Numbered from the stretch's first letter, positions 42,606 through 51,417 are shown. The stretch: DNA of 64,000 nt from Chryseomonas sp014190935 (GCF_014190935.1 NZ_JACHVV010000002.1:1131809-1195808); one strand, 5' to 3'. Numbers and translations: made by a program. Notes: generated by a model from the sequence alone, not told the origin.

Positions 42606-43250
42606 ATGCCCCCGCGCTGGCTGCTCTGCCCTGCCCTGCTGCTGTCCCTCGCCGCTGGCGCCCTGGCCGCCGCGGAGCGTCCACCGCGCAGTTGCGCCCA
42701 GGAACTCGGGCAGCGGCCGGCCCAGGCCCTGGCCACCACCTGCCGAGCGCTCTCCCCCGCCACCCATCCGCCCTGCAACGCCGCCAACAGCTGCGCCCTG
42801 ATGCAGGACGAGATCGCTCGCAGCTGTGCGCTGTTCGGCGATGGCGAAGCGGCCAAGGAGCCGGGTTGCGGTCCGCGGCCCAGTAGCGCCGAGGCGGCGG
42901 CGGCCGTGGTCCAGCGTTACTACCGGGCACTGGATGCGCGGGACTACGGCACCGCCTGGCAGCTGTGGGGCCTGGACGGCCAGCCCGGCAACAATTACGA
43001 GAAATTCCGCCAGGGCTATGCCAGGACCCGCAGCGTCCAGGTGACGCTCGGCCAATCGGGCCCGATCGAAGGGGCGGCCGGTTCGAGCCATGTCAGCATC
43101 CCGGTGACGGTCAAGGCGCGCCTGGTCGACGGCACCCGCCAGACCTTCAGCGGCCGCTACCAGCTACGCCGGGTCAACGACGTCGACGGCGCCTCGGCCG
43201 AGCAGCGCCGCTGGCACCTCGAAGGTGCGCAGCTGAAGGCCGAGCGCTAG
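42606..43250 (+). CDS. Secreted hypothetical protein (214 aa)
   Basis: The N-terminus MPPRWLLCPALLLSLAAGALA is a Sec signal peptide. The mature part starts with a cysteine-rich segment containing six Cys (SCAQEL, TTC, PCNAANSCA, RSCA, PGCG), likely in disulphides. A domain of about 110 residues follows (VVQRYYRALDARDYGTAWQLW to the end) with the pattern of NTF2/SnoaL-like folds. The stop overlaps the convergent zapE stop by 4 bp. No function can be assigned. Confidence 0.78.
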   Translation: MPPRWLLCPALLLSLAAGALAAAERPPRSCAQELGQRPAQALATTCRALSPATHPPCNAANSCALMQDEIARSCALFGDGEAAKEPGCGPRPSSAEAAAAVVQRYYRALDARDYGTAWQLWGLDGQPGNNYEKFRQGYARTRSVQVTLGQSGPIEGAAGSSHVSIPVTVKARLVDGTRQTFSGRYQLRRVNDVDGASAEQRRWHLEGAQLKAER

Positions 43251-44296
43251 GCCGGCCCGATCTGCCGCAGCTGGGACAACCGGCTGCGCGTCCGCGACAT
43301 GTCGGCGATGTCGCTGTCGGCCAGGGTCTCGTCGAGGGGCGCGGTGCTGACCAGGAACAGCGCCAGGCGACGGTCGTAGAGCACATCCACCAGATTGATG
43401 AACCGCTGCCGAGCAGCGGGACTGGCGTCGCGCAGCGGCGGCACGGCGTCGAGCAGCCAGCGCTGCCAAGTTTCGCTCAGGGTCAGGTAGTCGAGGACCG
43501 CGGTGGGGCCTTCGCAGAGATCGGCGAAGCTGAAGTGCAGCAGCCCATCCGCAGCGCTGATAGCAGGCAGACTGCGATGCCCTACCGGCACCTCCACGCG
43601 GGTCTGCACCTGTGGCGGCAGTTCCAGCGCCTGGCGCTGCGCCGAACTACCCGGCCAGAGATAGGCACCGACGCCGAAGGGATCGGGCTCGGCGGGACTG
43701 GCGCCACGATAGTCCTGGGGACCGGCCACCGAGAGGATGTCCATGCGCGTCTCGATCAGCCGGATCGCCGGCAGGAAACGCTCGTGGTACAGCGGATTGG
43801 GCAGCAATCCCTCGGGCGGATAGTTGGAGGTGGTGATCAGCACCACGCCGCGGTTGAACAGGGCCTTGAACAGCCGGGTGATGAGCATGGCGTCGCCGAT
43901 GTCATGCACGTGGAATTCATCGAAGCAGAGCAGTCGACAGTCTTCGAGCAAGGCGTCCAGGCTGGCGGCCAGGGCATCGCCGCCGGGCGGCTGGCGAAAC
44001 ATCCGCTCGTGCAGTTCGCGAAAGAAGGCATGGAAGTGCACCCGGCGCTTCTCCGCGAATGGCAGGGCGGCGAAGAAGCCATCCAGCAGAAAGCTCTTGC
44101 CACGCCCTACCGGGCCCCAGAGATAGAGACTGCGCGGCGCCTGGCGACGGAACAGCCGCGGGCGCAGCAGCTCGTCGGCGAGCTGGGCGAAACGGTCGAT
44201 GACGGCCCGTTGCGCCTCATCCAGGGTATAGCCACGGCGCTGGGCGAGCTCGGCGAAATGCCCCAGCACCTGCTGGGCGGGCGAAGGAGACGTCAT
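43247..44296 (-). CDS. zapE: Cell-division-associated ATPase ZapE (AFG1-like)
   Basis: A 349-residue AAA ATPase of the ZapE/AFG1 family. Walker A is GPVGRGKS at 61-68 and Walker B is CFDEFHV at 124-130; the family-typical HFHAFFRELHERMF and TTSNYPPEGLLPN sequences are present. In E. coli ZapE binds FtsZ and affects division under stress. Other Pseudomonas copies often lie near rplM-rpsI; here it is isolated. The length is normal. Confidence 0.93.
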   Translation of the reverse strand: MTSPSPAQQVLGHFAELAQRRGYTLDEAQRAVIDRFAQLADELLRPRLFRRQAPRSLYLWGPVGRGKSFLLDGFFAALPFAEKRRVHFHAFFRELHERMFRQPPGGDALAASLDALLEDCRLLCFDEFHVHDIGDAMLITRLFKALFNRGVVLITTSNYPPEGLLPNPLYHERFLPAIRLIETRMDILSVAGPQDYRGASPAEPDPFGVGAYLWPGSSAQRQALELPPQVQTRVEVPVGHRSLPAISAADGLLHFSFADLCEGPTAVLDYLTLSETWQRWLLDAVPPLRDASPAARQRFINLVDVLYDRRLALFLVSTAPLDETLADSDIADMSRTRSRLSQLRQIGPA

Positions 44297-44341
44297 GCAG
44301 GCGGCCAGCCGAGAAAGATAGGGCGCTATTGAAGCTACAGC

Positions 44342-44371
44342 CGTCGCTGCCGGTCAAGACCGGCAGCGACG
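44342..44371. terminator. Strong hairpin between MAPEG and zapE genes
   Basis: CGTCGCTGCCGGTC and GACCGGCAGCGACG are a perfect 14-bp inverted repeat around AA. It lies 6 bp beyond the MAPEG stop codon and before zapE on the same strand. Without a T-tract, it may be a transcript stabiliser or a Rho-dependent end rather than a true intrinsic terminator. Confidence 0.5.
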
Positions 44372-44377
44372 TTGCAC

Positions 44378-44764
44378 TCAGGCCGCGGCGATGAACAGGC
44401 AGAGGCAGCAGAACATGCCGCCGGCCCAGGCCAGCGAGCGGCGGGTGGCGTGATCGCGGATGTACAGCCAGGTGTAGGCGATGCGGCTGAGCAGGAAGAG
44501 GAAGGCCCAGAAGTTGATGGTGCCCTGGTCGGCGCCACCGGTGACATGGGCGACGATCACCGCCGCGGCGAACAGCGGATTGATCTCGAAGGCATTCTGC
44601 TGGGCGGCGTTGGCGCGGGCCCGGGCACCTTCCAGCTTGCCGAGAAAGCTGCGCGGATCCCGGTTGTCCTCGGGCGTGAAGCCACTGCCCTTGAACTTGG
44701 CGTAGTAGGCCGCGCCATAGGGCACGAGGTAGACGAGGAAGATGCACCAGTAGGCGAAGGTCAT
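44378..44764 (-). CDS. MAPEG-family membrane protein
   Basis: A 128-residue integral membrane protein with four helices. Characteristic sequences are QNAFEINPLFAAAVIVAHVTGG and INFWAFLFLLSRIAYTWLYI, which hold the MAPEG Glu/Arg pattern. The MAPEG superfamily includes membrane glutathione transferases and leukotriene synthases; bacterial members are mostly uncharacterised. It is downstream of the Bcr/CflA gene on the same strand with a 68-bp gap. Confidence 0.85.
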   Translation of the reverse strand: MTFAYWCIFLVYLVPYGAAYYAKFKGSGFTPEDNRDPRSFLGKLEGARARANAAQQNAFEINPLFAAAVIVAHVTGGADQGTINFWAFLFLLSRIAYTWLYIRDHATRRSLAWAGGMFCCLCLFIAAA

Positions 44765-44832
44765 GTCGGCGTCCCTGGAAGGGTGGGGGTTCGCCTATCT
44801 GACCCGCCTCGCCGGGAAAAATCCACTCCCCC

Positions 44833-46005
44833 TCAGGCGGCCGTGGACCTATGGGTCCAGCGCGCCATCAGCGCGGTCGCCACCGCGCAGAGCGCCAGCA
44901 CCGCGCACATGGGCACCACGGTGCCGTTGTGCAGGGCACCCACGCTGCTGGAGGCCAGCGCCGCCAGGATGAATTGCAGGCTGCCCATCAGCGCCGAGGC
45001 ACTGCCGGCATTGGCGCCCTGCCCGGCCAGGGCGCAGGCCGAGGCATTGGGCACGATGCCGCCGAGCAGGGCGATGGCGCAGAACAGCGGGATCATCAGT
45101 ACTGGCAGCGCCTTGGGCTGGAAGGCGCCCACCAGCAGCAGGACCAGTCCCGCCGCGGCATAGGCCACCACCGCGCGCCTGAGCCAGAAGGCCGGGCCCT
45201 GGCGGACCACCAGGCGGGCATTGAGCTGCCCGAGCAGGATGAAGCCGGCGGCGTTGAGGCCGAATACCCAGCCGTAGTGTTCGGGTGCGACGCCATAGAG
45301 TTCGATCAGCACGAAGGGCGAACCGGAGATGTAGGCGAACATCCCGGCCATGGCGATGCCACCGGTGAGGGTGTGGCCGATGAAGCTGCTATCGCGCAGT
45401 AGCCGCAGGTAGTTGCGCAAGGCTCCCCGCAGCGGCGGCCGCGGATGGTGCGCCGGCAGGGATTCGGGCAGCCAGAGCGCCACCGCGGTGCCGCAGGCGG
45501 CGGCGAACAGCGCCAGGCTGACGAAGATCGCCTGCCAGCCAAAGGTGCTGAGCAGCAGACTGCCGGCGAAGGGCGCGATGATGGGGGCGATCCCGGTTAC
45601 CAGCATGATCTGCGAAAAGGCCCGCGCCGCGGCCATCGGCTCGCAGAGATCCCGCACCACGGCCCGCGCGATCACCATGCCGGCGCAGCCGCCCAGAGCC
45701 TGGACGAAGCGCGCGGCGATCAACCAGGGCAGACTGGGCGCCAGGGCGCAGCCCAGCGACGCCAGGCAGAACAGGCCGATGCCGATCAGCAGCGGCAGGC
45801 GGCGGCCGAAGCGGTCCGCCAAGGGGCCGTAGAACAGCTGGCCGCTGGCGAGACCGGCGAAATACACCGCCAGACTCAGCTGCACGTGTTCGATATCGGT
45901 GGCGAAGGACCTGGCCAGCGACGGGAAGCTGGGCAGGTACATGTCGATGGCGAAGGGAGCGAAGGCCGAGAGGGCCCCGAGAATCAACAATAAGCGAAAG
46001 GTCAT
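44833..46005 (-). CDS. Bcr/CflA-family multidrug MFS exporter
   Basis: A 390-residue, 12-helix exporter of the Bcr/CflA subgroup (DHA1). Helix 1 APFAIDMYLPSFPSLARSF and the loop GPLADRFGRRLPLLIGI are typical, as is VQALGGCAGMVIARAVVRDL. It probably exports drugs or amino-acid derivatives. It is divergent from a TetR repressor, with a TtgR-like operator between the two genes, so its expression is probably induced by substrates that bind that repressor. Confidence 0.92.
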   Translation of the reverse strand: MTFRLLLILGALSAFAPFAIDMYLPSFPSLARSFATDIEHVQLSLAVYFAGLASGQLFYGPLADRFGRRLPLLIGIGLFCLASLGCALAPSLPWLIAARFVQALGGCAGMVIARAVVRDLCEPMAAARAFSQIMLVTGIAPIIAPFAGSLLLSTFGWQAIFVSLALFAAACGTAVALWLPESLPAHHPRPPLRGALRNYLRLLRDSSFIGHTLTGGIAMAGMFAYISGSPFVLIELYGVAPEHYGWVFGLNAAGFILLGQLNARLVVRQGPAFWLRRAVVAYAAAGLVLLLVGAFQPKALPVLMIPLFCAIALLGGIVPNASACALAGQGANAGSASALMGSLQFILAALASSSVGALHNGTVVPMCAVLALCAVATALMARWTHRSTAA

Positions 46006-46041
46006 GAAGCCTGGTCCGATGGAAGCGGAAGTGTCACGCAG

Positions 46042-46063
46042 TTACATACAATCATGTTTGTAA
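46042..46063. promoter_or_regulatory. TtgR/AcrR-type operator
   Basis: TTACATACA and TGTTTGTAA form an imperfect palindrome over 22 bp, close to known TtgR/AcrR operators (TTACAAACA...TGTAA). It sits 37 bp before the Bcr/CflA start and 54 bp before the TetR start, in a good position to control both. Confidence 0.7.
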
Positions 46064-46117
46064 AAGCGGCGAGGCGCGCTAGACTGCGTGGCAGACCCAC
46101 TGCCAGTCAGATCGCCC

Positions 46118-46747
46118 ATGCGTCGTACGAAAGAAGAAGCCGAACAGACCCGCCAAGCCATTCTCGATGCGGCGGAAGCCCTGTTCCTGACCAATGGCGT
46201 GGCGCGTACCAGCTTGGAAATGATCGCCCGCGAATGCGGCGTTACCCGGGGTGCAGTGTACTGGCATTTCCAGAACAAGGCCCACCTGTTCCACGAGATG
46301 CTTAGCCAGATAAGGATCCCGGCCGACGAACTGACCGAGCGCCTGCGCGTCGACGGCGAGGAAGACAGCCTGCAGCGGCTGTTCAAGCTGTGCATCGAGG
46401 GCATGACGAAATTCACCCAACCCGGCCGTGAGCAGCGGGTGATGACCATCATGCTGCACCGCTGCGAATTCACCGAAGAACTACGCGAGGCCGAAGAGCG
46501 CGATCTGCAGTTCCTGCGGCAATTCATCCGCATCACCGACGCCCTGTTCACCGCCCAGGCCGCGCGCCTGCAGCCGGGCGTGACGCCGCAGCTGGCCAGT
46601 CGGATGCTGCACAGCCTGTTTCTCGGCACCCTCTCCGATCTGCTGCGCGACGAACAGACCTTCGCCCCGCTGCTGGCCGCAGATCAGGTGTTCACCACCT
46701 TCTTCCGCGCCATCGTGCGCGACTGGACTCAGTCGGCGACGGTATAG
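46118..46747 (+). CDS. TetR-family repressor, AcrR/TtgR-like
   Basis: A 209-residue repressor. The helix-turn-helix is at about 10-55 (RQAILDAAEALFLTNGVART, then VTRGAVYWHFQNKAHLF), with the AcrR-like C-terminal domain DELTERLRVDGEEDSLQRLF and TLSDLLRDEQTF. The start is the ATG at 46118; the upstream ATG at 46088 lies within the promoter region. It is divergent from the Bcr/CflA exporter and probably represses it and itself. Its 3' end overlaps the convergent copZ gene by 19 bp. Confidence 0.92.
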   Translation: MRRTKEEAEQTRQAILDAAEALFLTNGVARTSLEMIARECGVTRGAVYWHFQNKAHLFHEMLSQIRIPADELTERLRVDGEEDSLQRLFKLCIEGMTKFTQPGREQRVMTIMLHRCEFTEELREAEERDLQFLRQFIRITDALFTAQAARLQPGVTPQLASRMLHSLFLGTLSDLLRDEQTFAPLLAADQVFTTFFRAIVRDWTQSATV

Positions 46748-46923
46748 CCCGCCTGCTCGATAGCCTGGCGGAAGGGCGCATCCACCTCGGCGCTGTCGAT
46801 GCGCACCTCGCCCGCCTGCAGGTCCACCTCTACCCGGGCGCGATTGTCCACCTTGAGCACCGCGGATTCGATGGCGCTCACGCAGTGGGCGCAACTCATT
46901 CCGATCACCTTGATGACGTGCAT
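46729..46923 (-). CDS. copZ: Copper chaperone CopZ
   Basis: A 64-residue cytoplasmic HMA-domain protein that binds Cu(I) and delivers it to CopA. The metal site is GMSCAHC with Cys11 and Cys14. It ends in AGYTVAD, the usual HMA end. It is divergent from copA, with a 37-bp palindrome in between, and has an AGGAG ribosome site. Part of a copper-detoxification module with copA and cueR. Confidence 0.92.
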   Translation of the reverse strand: MHVIKVIGMSCAHCVSAIESAVLKVDNRARVEVDLQAGEVRIDSAEVDAPFRQAIEQAGYTVAD

Positions 46924-46981
46924 GGTCTGCTCCTGTCTGTCTTGACCTCTTTCTCCTGACGCCAGCGCCAGGCCCGGGTTC

Positions 46982-47018
46982 CAGTGTTGACCTTGACCCG
47001 AGGTCAAGGTCAACACTG
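46982..47018. promoter_or_regulatory. CueR operator between copZ and copA
   Basis: CAGTGTTGACCTTGAC and GTCAAGGTCAACACTG are perfect 16-bp arms around CCGAG. The core CCTTGACCCGAGGTCAAGG has the form of CueR/MerR-type promoters (19-bp dyad between the -35 and -10). It starts 58 bp before copZ and ends 16 bp before copA, so one CueR dimer could serve the two divergent promoters. Confidence 0.8.
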
Positions 47019-47034
47019 TTGTCAGGAGGTGCCC

Positions 47035-49419
47035 ATGCACGAATTCGAACTCTCCATCAGCGGCATGACCTGCGCGGCTTGCGCCGGTCGAGTCGAGCGC
47101 GCCCTGCAGAAGGTCCCGGCGGTCAGCGCGGCCGGCGTCAACCTGGCCAGCGAAAAGGCCCGCGTCAGCGCGCCGATCGACGCGGCGCCGGCGCTGGCCG
47201 AAGCCATCAATGCCGCCGGCTACCGGGTGGCCGAGGCCGAGCATGATCTGGCGCTGTCCGGCATGAGCTGCGCCAACTGCGCCGGGCGGATCGAAAAGGT
47301 CCTGCGTGCCGTGCCCGGGGTGCTGGCCGCCGAGGTCAACCTGGCCAGCGAAAGAGCCCGGGTGAAGACCCTGGCCGCGGTCGAGACGCCAGCGCTGATC
47401 GCCGCGGTGGAAGCCGCCGGCTACGGCGCCCAGGATCGCCGCACCGAAGACGAGCGTTCAGCGCCGGCCCGCCAGGGTATGCCCTGGGAACGTCTGGAGC
47501 TGGCCCTGGCGCTGCTGCTGGCCGCGCCGCTGATCCTGCCCATGCTGCTGGCGCCCTTCGGCTGGCACCTGATGCCGCCCGCCTGGCTGCAATTCCTGCT
47601 GGCGACGCCGGTGCAGTTCCTGGTCGGCGCGCGCTTCTATCGCGGTGCCTGGCATGCCTTGCGCGCCCGCAGCGGCAACATGGATGTGCTGGTCGCCCTG
47701 GGTACCAGCGCCGCCTTTGGCCTGAGTCTCTATCTCTGGCTGGTCAAGGGCAGCCCGCACCTCTATTTCGAGACAGCGGCCATGGTCATCGCCCTGGTGC
47801 GCCTGGGCAAGTACCTGGAGACCCGCGCCAAGCGCCGTACCGGCGCGGCCCTGCGCGCCCTGGAGGCCCTGCGCCCGGAAAGTGCCCGGCGTCTTAATGC
47901 GGCCGGCCAGGAAGAAGAGGTCGCCCTGAATCGCCTGCGCCTGGGCGATCGCCTGCAGCTGCGTCCGGGCGAACGCATCCCGGCCGACGGCCGCATCCTG
48001 CAGGGTGAAAGCCAGGTCGACGAAGCCCTGCTCACCGGCGAAAGCCGTCCGGTCGCCAAGGGTCCGGGCGACGAGGTGGTGGGGGGCGCCATCAACGGCG
48101 AGGGCAATCTGCAGATCGAGGTCACCGCCCTGGGTGGCGAGACGGTGCTGGCCGGCATTATCCGCCTGGTGGAAGACGCCCAGGCCACCAAGGCGCCCAT
48201 CCAGCAGCTGGTGGATCGCATCAGCCGGGTGTTCGTCCCGGTGGTGGTGACCCTGGCCCTGGTCACCCTGCTCGGCTGGCTGCTGAGCAGCCACGCCCTG
48301 GAGCCCAGTCTGCTCGCCGCCGTGGCGGTACTGGTCATCGCCTGCCCCTGCGCCCTCGGCCTGGCCACCCCCGCCGCCCTCATGGCCGGCACCGGGGTGG
48401 CGGCGCGCCACGGCATCCTGATCAAGGACGCCGAGACCCTGGAGCGCGCCCAGGGCATCACCACCGTGGTCTTCGACAAGACTGGCACCCTGACCGCCGG
48501 CCAGTTGCGCCTGCGCCAGCTGGCCGCGGCACCCGGCATCGAGGAAGCCGAATTGCTGAGCCTGGCCGGCAGTCTGCAGCGCGGCAGCGAGCATCCCCTG
48601 GCCGCGGCGGTGCTGCTGGCCTGTCGCGATCGCGGCCTGGACACGCCGCCCGCCCGGGACGTCCGCGCCCTGCCCGGCCGTGGCCTCCAGGGCAGCTGGC
48701 AGGCGCGCTCCCTGCTGCTGGGCAATGCGCGACTCCTGGCCGAACAACAGCTGGACGGCGGCCCCCTGGCCGACGCCGCTCGCGCCTGGGAAGACCAGGG
48801 GCTGACCCTGTCCTGGCTGCTGGAAAGCGGTGGCCAGCCGCGGGTGCTGGGACTGCTGGCCTTTGGCGACGCGCTGCGCCCGGGCGCCGCCGCGGCCATC
48901 GCCCAGCTGCGCCGCGACGGCATCGACAGCTGGCTGCTGACCGGTGACAACCGCGGCAGCGCCCACCAGGTGGCCGCGGCCCTGGGTATCGCCCAGTGGG
49001 AGGCCGAGGTGCTGCCCGCCGACAAGGCCGCCCTGGTGGCCCACTTGCAGGCAACCCGGGGCGGCGTCGCCATGGTCGGCGACGGCCTCAACGACGCCCC
49101 GGCGCTGGCCGCCGCCGAACTGGGCATCGCCATGGGCTCGGGCACCGCTGCCGCGCGCCACGCGGCCGGCATCACCCTCTTGCAGGAGGACCCGCGCCAG
49201 GTGGTGGCGGCGCTGGACATCGCCCGGCGCACCCAGCGCAAGATCCGCCAGAATCTGTTCTGGGCCTTCGTCTACAATGTCATCGGCCTGCCGCTGGCCG
49301 CCCTGGGTCTGCTCGATCCGGTCCATGCCGGCGCCGCCATGGCCTTTTCCAGTGTCAGTGTCCTGGCCAATGCCCTGCTGCTCGGCCGCTGGCGCCCGTC
49401 CGGAGATCTTCCGTCATGA
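47035..49419 (+). CDS. copA: Copper-exporting P1B-type ATPase CopA
   Basis: A 794-residue inner-membrane ATPase that pumps Cu(I) out of the cytoplasm. Two N-terminal HMA domains have GMTCAAC (10-16) and GMSCANC (76-82). Eight membrane helices follow; the ion-site motif is CPC at 437-439, the phosphatase motif TGES at 334-337, the phosphorylation motif DKTGT at 481-485, then SEHPLAAAV and VGDGLNDAPAL. The ATG at 47035 is chosen because AGGAGGT lies 4 bases upstream. It overlaps cueR by 4 bp. Regulated by CueR through the palindrome upstream. Confidence 0.95.
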   Translation: MHEFELSISGMTCAACAGRVERALQKVPAVSAAGVNLASEKARVSAPIDAAPALAEAINAAGYRVAEAEHDLALSGMSCANCAGRIEKVLRAVPGVLAAEVNLASERARVKTLAAVETPALIAAVEAAGYGAQDRRTEDERSAPARQGMPWERLELALALLLAAPLILPMLLAPFGWHLMPPAWLQFLLATPVQFLVGARFYRGAWHALRARSGNMDVLVALGTSAAFGLSLYLWLVKGSPHLYFETAAMVIALVRLGKYLETRAKRRTGAALRALEALRPESARRLNAAGQEEEVALNRLRLGDRLQLRPGERIPADGRILQGESQVDEALLTGESRPVAKGPGDEVVGGAINGEGNLQIEVTALGGETVLAGIIRLVEDAQATKAPIQQLVDRISRVFVPVVVTLALVTLLGWLLSSHALEPSLLAAVAVLVIACPCALGLATPAALMAGTGVAARHGILIKDAETLERAQGITTVVFDKTGTLTAGQLRLRQLAAAPGIEEAELLSLAGSLQRGSEHPLAAAVLLACRDRGLDTPPARDVRALPGRGLQGSWQARSLLLGNARLLAEQQLDGGPLADAARAWEDQGLTLSWLLESGGQPRVLGLLAFGDALRPGAAAAIAQLRRDGIDSWLLTGDNRGSAHQVAAALGIAQWEAEVLPADKAALVAHLQATRGGVAMVGDGLNDAPALAAAELGIAMGSGTAAARHAAGITLLQEDPRQVVAALDIARRTQRKIRQNLFWAFVYNVIGLPLAALGLLDPVHAGAAMAFSSVSVLANALLLGRWRPSGDLPS

Positions 49420-49802
49420 ACATCGGTCAGGCCGCCAAGGCCAGCGGCCTCACCGCCAAGATGCTGCGCTACTACGAGCGCATCGGCCTGCTGGCGCCCG
49501 CCGGACGGACCGACAGCGGCTATCGTCAGTATGGCGCGGACGACCTGCGGGTGCTGGCCTTCGTCCGCCGCTCGCGGGAACTCGGTTTCAGCCTGGAAGA
49601 GATTCGCCAGCTGCTCAGCCTCTGGCAGGACCGGCAGCGCGCCAGTGCCGACGTCAAGGCGCTGGCGAAGCGGCACATCGCCGAGCTGGATCTGAAGATC
49701 GCCGAACTGACCCGCCTGCGCAGCACCCTGGGCGAGCTGGTGTCCTGCTGCCATGGCGACGCCAGCCCCGAATGCCCGATCCTCGATACCCTCGGCGGCT
49801 GA
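49416..49802 (+). CDS. cueR: MerR-family copper-responsive regulator CueR
   Basis: A 128-residue activator that senses Cu(I), with the MerR helix-turn-helix at about 3-40 (IGQAAKASGLTAKMLRYYER) and a long dimerisation helix. The metal ligands are Cys112 and Cys120 in CHGDASPEC, with the spacing of E. coli CueR; a further Cys111 precedes. It overlaps copA by 4 bp and is therefore co-expressed with its target. Confidence 0.93.
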   Translation: MNIGQAAKASGLTAKMLRYYERIGLLAPAGRTDSGYRQYGADDLRVLAFVRRSRELGFSLEEIRQLLSLWQDRQRASADVKALAKRHIAELDLKIAELTRLRSTLGELVSCCHGDASPECPILDTLGG

Positions 49803-49860
49803 CGCAACCGCGGCCGCCCGGCGGGGTCCATCGCTTATCCCCCGTTGCCGAGTTAACCCC

Positions 49861-50100
49861 ATGCAGACCCTGCACCGCTACCAGATCCGCTATCGCCTCA
49901 ATGGTGAGCCCCTCACCCACGAGCTGGAGAGCTTCGAGCCGGTCACCGAAGAGGAAGCCGTGCTGCAGTTGCTGATCAAGCACGTCGAGGAACCCCAGGT
50001 GGTGGTCGATGCGCCCTGGGAGCGCCATGCCCAGCCGAGCATCGCCCGGCGCGCCCAGGAAGCCGGGCTGAGTGATGTCGAGGTCAGCCAGCGGGACTGA
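49861..50100 (+). CDS. Small hypothetical protein, paralogue of the 52051 gene product (79 aa)
   Basis: Starts MQTLHRYQIRYRLNGEPLTH. The N-terminal half resembles the product at 52051-52287 (YEIHYKLLGESYTDRI against YQIRYRLNGEPLTHEL), followed by an acidic helix with conserved length. Soluble, no motif. It lies 58 bp after cueR and may be in the same transcript. Start at the ATG at 49861, which the alignment with the paralogue supports. Function unknown. Confidence 0.72.
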   Translation: MQTLHRYQIRYRLNGEPLTHELESFEPVTEEEAVLQLLIKHVEEPQVVVDAPWERHAQPSIARRAQEAGLSDVEVSQRD

Positions 50101-50128
50101 CGGCCGGCCCAGGCGGGTGGCTTTGCGC

Positions 50129-50134
50129 TATAAT
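50129..50134 (+). promoter_or_regulatory. -10 box before rlmI
   Basis: A perfect TATAAT (50129-50134) stands 33 bp before the rlmI start, between two transcripts. No convincing -35 is present at 17 bp, so strength is uncertain. Confidence 0.45.
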
Positions 50135-50167
50135 TCCGCGCTTTTGCCCCCTTCGCCGGAGACCTTC

Positions 50168-51361
50168 ATGACCCTGCCTCGCCTGCGCCTCAAAGCCAAT
50201 GCCGACCGCCGTCTGCGCGCCGGGCACCTCTGGGTGTACAGCAACGAGGTGGACGTCGTCGCCACCCCGCTCACCGCCTTCGAACCGGGCGACCAGGCCA
50301 TTCTGGAAACCACCAGCGGCAAGCCGCTGGGCCTGGTGGCGTTGTCGCCCAACAACCTGATCTGCGCCCGCCTGTTCTCCCGCGACACCGGCTACCTGCT
50401 GGACAAATCGCTGCTGGTGCACCGCTTCAAGGTCGCCCTGAGCCTGCGCGAGCGGCTGTTCGGCAGCCACTGCTATCGCCTGGTGTATGGCGATTCGGAT
50501 TTCCTGCCCGGCCTGGTGGTGGATCGTTTCAACGACATGCTGGTGGTGCAGATCGCCTCCGCCACCATGGAGCGCCAGCGCGACGCCATCCTCGCCGCCC
50601 TGCTGCAGGTGTTCAAACCCCAGGGCGTGCTGTGGAAGAACGACGGCAGCGCCCGCGCGGCCGAAGGCCTCTCCAGCTACGTGGAAGTGGCCTATGGCGA
50701 AGTCCCCGACTGGGTGGCGCTGGAAGAGAACGGCGTGCGCTTCGAGGCCCCGGTGCGCGAAGGCCAGAAGACCGGCTGGTTCTATGACCACCGCCTGAAT
50801 CGTGCGCGCCTGGCGCCCTATGTCGAAGGCAAGCGCGTGCTCGACCTGTTCAGCTACATCGGCGGCTGGGGCGTCCAGGCCGCGGCCTTTGGCGCCAGCG
50901 AGGTCATGTGCGTGGATGCCTCGGGCTTCGCCCTCGACGGCGTGGAGCGCAATGCCACCCTCAACGGCCTGGCGGAAAAGCTGGTGTGCGTCGAGGGCGA
51001 TGTCTTCGAGGCGCTCAAGGAACTCAAGGCCGGCGAAGAGAAATTCGACGTCATCGTGGCCGACCCGCCGGCCTTCATCAAGAAGCGCAAGGACCTGAAG
51101 AACGGCGAGGCCGCCTACCGCCGCCTCAACGAACAGGCCATGCGCCTGCTGAACAAGGACGGCATCCTGGTCAGCGCCTCCTGCTCCATGCATCTGCCCG
51201 AAGACGACCTGCAGAACATCCTGCTCGGCAGCGCCCGCCATCTGGATCGCAACCTGCAGATCCTCGAACGCGGTGCCCAGGGCCCGGATCACCCGGTGCA
51301 CCCGGCGATCCCGGAGACCCGCTACATCAAGAGCCTCACCTGCCGGCTGCTGCCCAGCTAA
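50168..51361 (+). CDS. rlmI: 23S rRNA m5C methyltransferase RlmI
   Basis: A 397-residue SAM-dependent methyltransferase (E. coli RlmI modifies C1962 of 23S rRNA). An N-terminal PUA domain (about 1-75, PRLRLKANADRRLRAGHLWV) is followed by a Rossmann domain with VLDLFSYIGGWGVQAAAFGA, CVDASGFALDGVERNATLNG and the DPPAFIKKRKD motif, then SCSMHLP with the catalytic cysteine region. The ATG at 50168 gives the normal N-terminus. A terminator follows 14 bp after the stop. Confidence 0.94.
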   Translation: MTLPRLRLKANADRRLRAGHLWVYSNEVDVVATPLTAFEPGDQAILETTSGKPLGLVALSPNNLICARLFSRDTGYLLDKSLLVHRFKVALSLRERLFGSHCYRLVYGDSDFLPGLVVDRFNDMLVVQIASATMERQRDAILAALLQVFKPQGVLWKNDGSARAAEGLSSYVEVAYGEVPDWVALEENGVRFEAPVREGQKTGWFYDHRLNRARLAPYVEGKRVLDLFSYIGGWGVQAAAFGASEVMCVDASGFALDGVERNATLNGLAEKLVCVEGDVFEALKELKAGEEKFDVIVADPPAFIKKRKDLKNGEAAYRRLNEQAMRLLNKDGILVSASCSMHLPEDDLQNILLGSARHLDRNLQILERGAQGPDHPVHPAIPETRYIKSLTCRLLPS

Positions 51362-51375
51362 GACACCAGGCAAAG

Positions 51376-51402
51376 AAAAAGCCGGACACTGTCCGGCTTT
51401 TT
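51376..51402. terminator. Bidirectional intrinsic terminator
   Basis: AAAAAGCCGGAC and GTCCGGCTTTTT form a stem around ACT. It lies 14 bp after the rlmI stop and 15 bp before the stop of the convergent gene at 51418. Confidence 0.93.
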
Positions 51403-51417
51403 CATATCTCGGGTGCC

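Noticed and set aside
40841..42856. 671-residue start for Pit
   Set aside because: The extra 135 N-terminal residues are Arg/Ser-rich and antisense to the secreted protein gene at 42606; the ATG at 42451 fits the family.
47458..49326. 622-residue minus-strand frame opposite copA
   Set aside because: It is a long open frame due to high GC on the opposite strand; copA has all P-type ATPase motifs.
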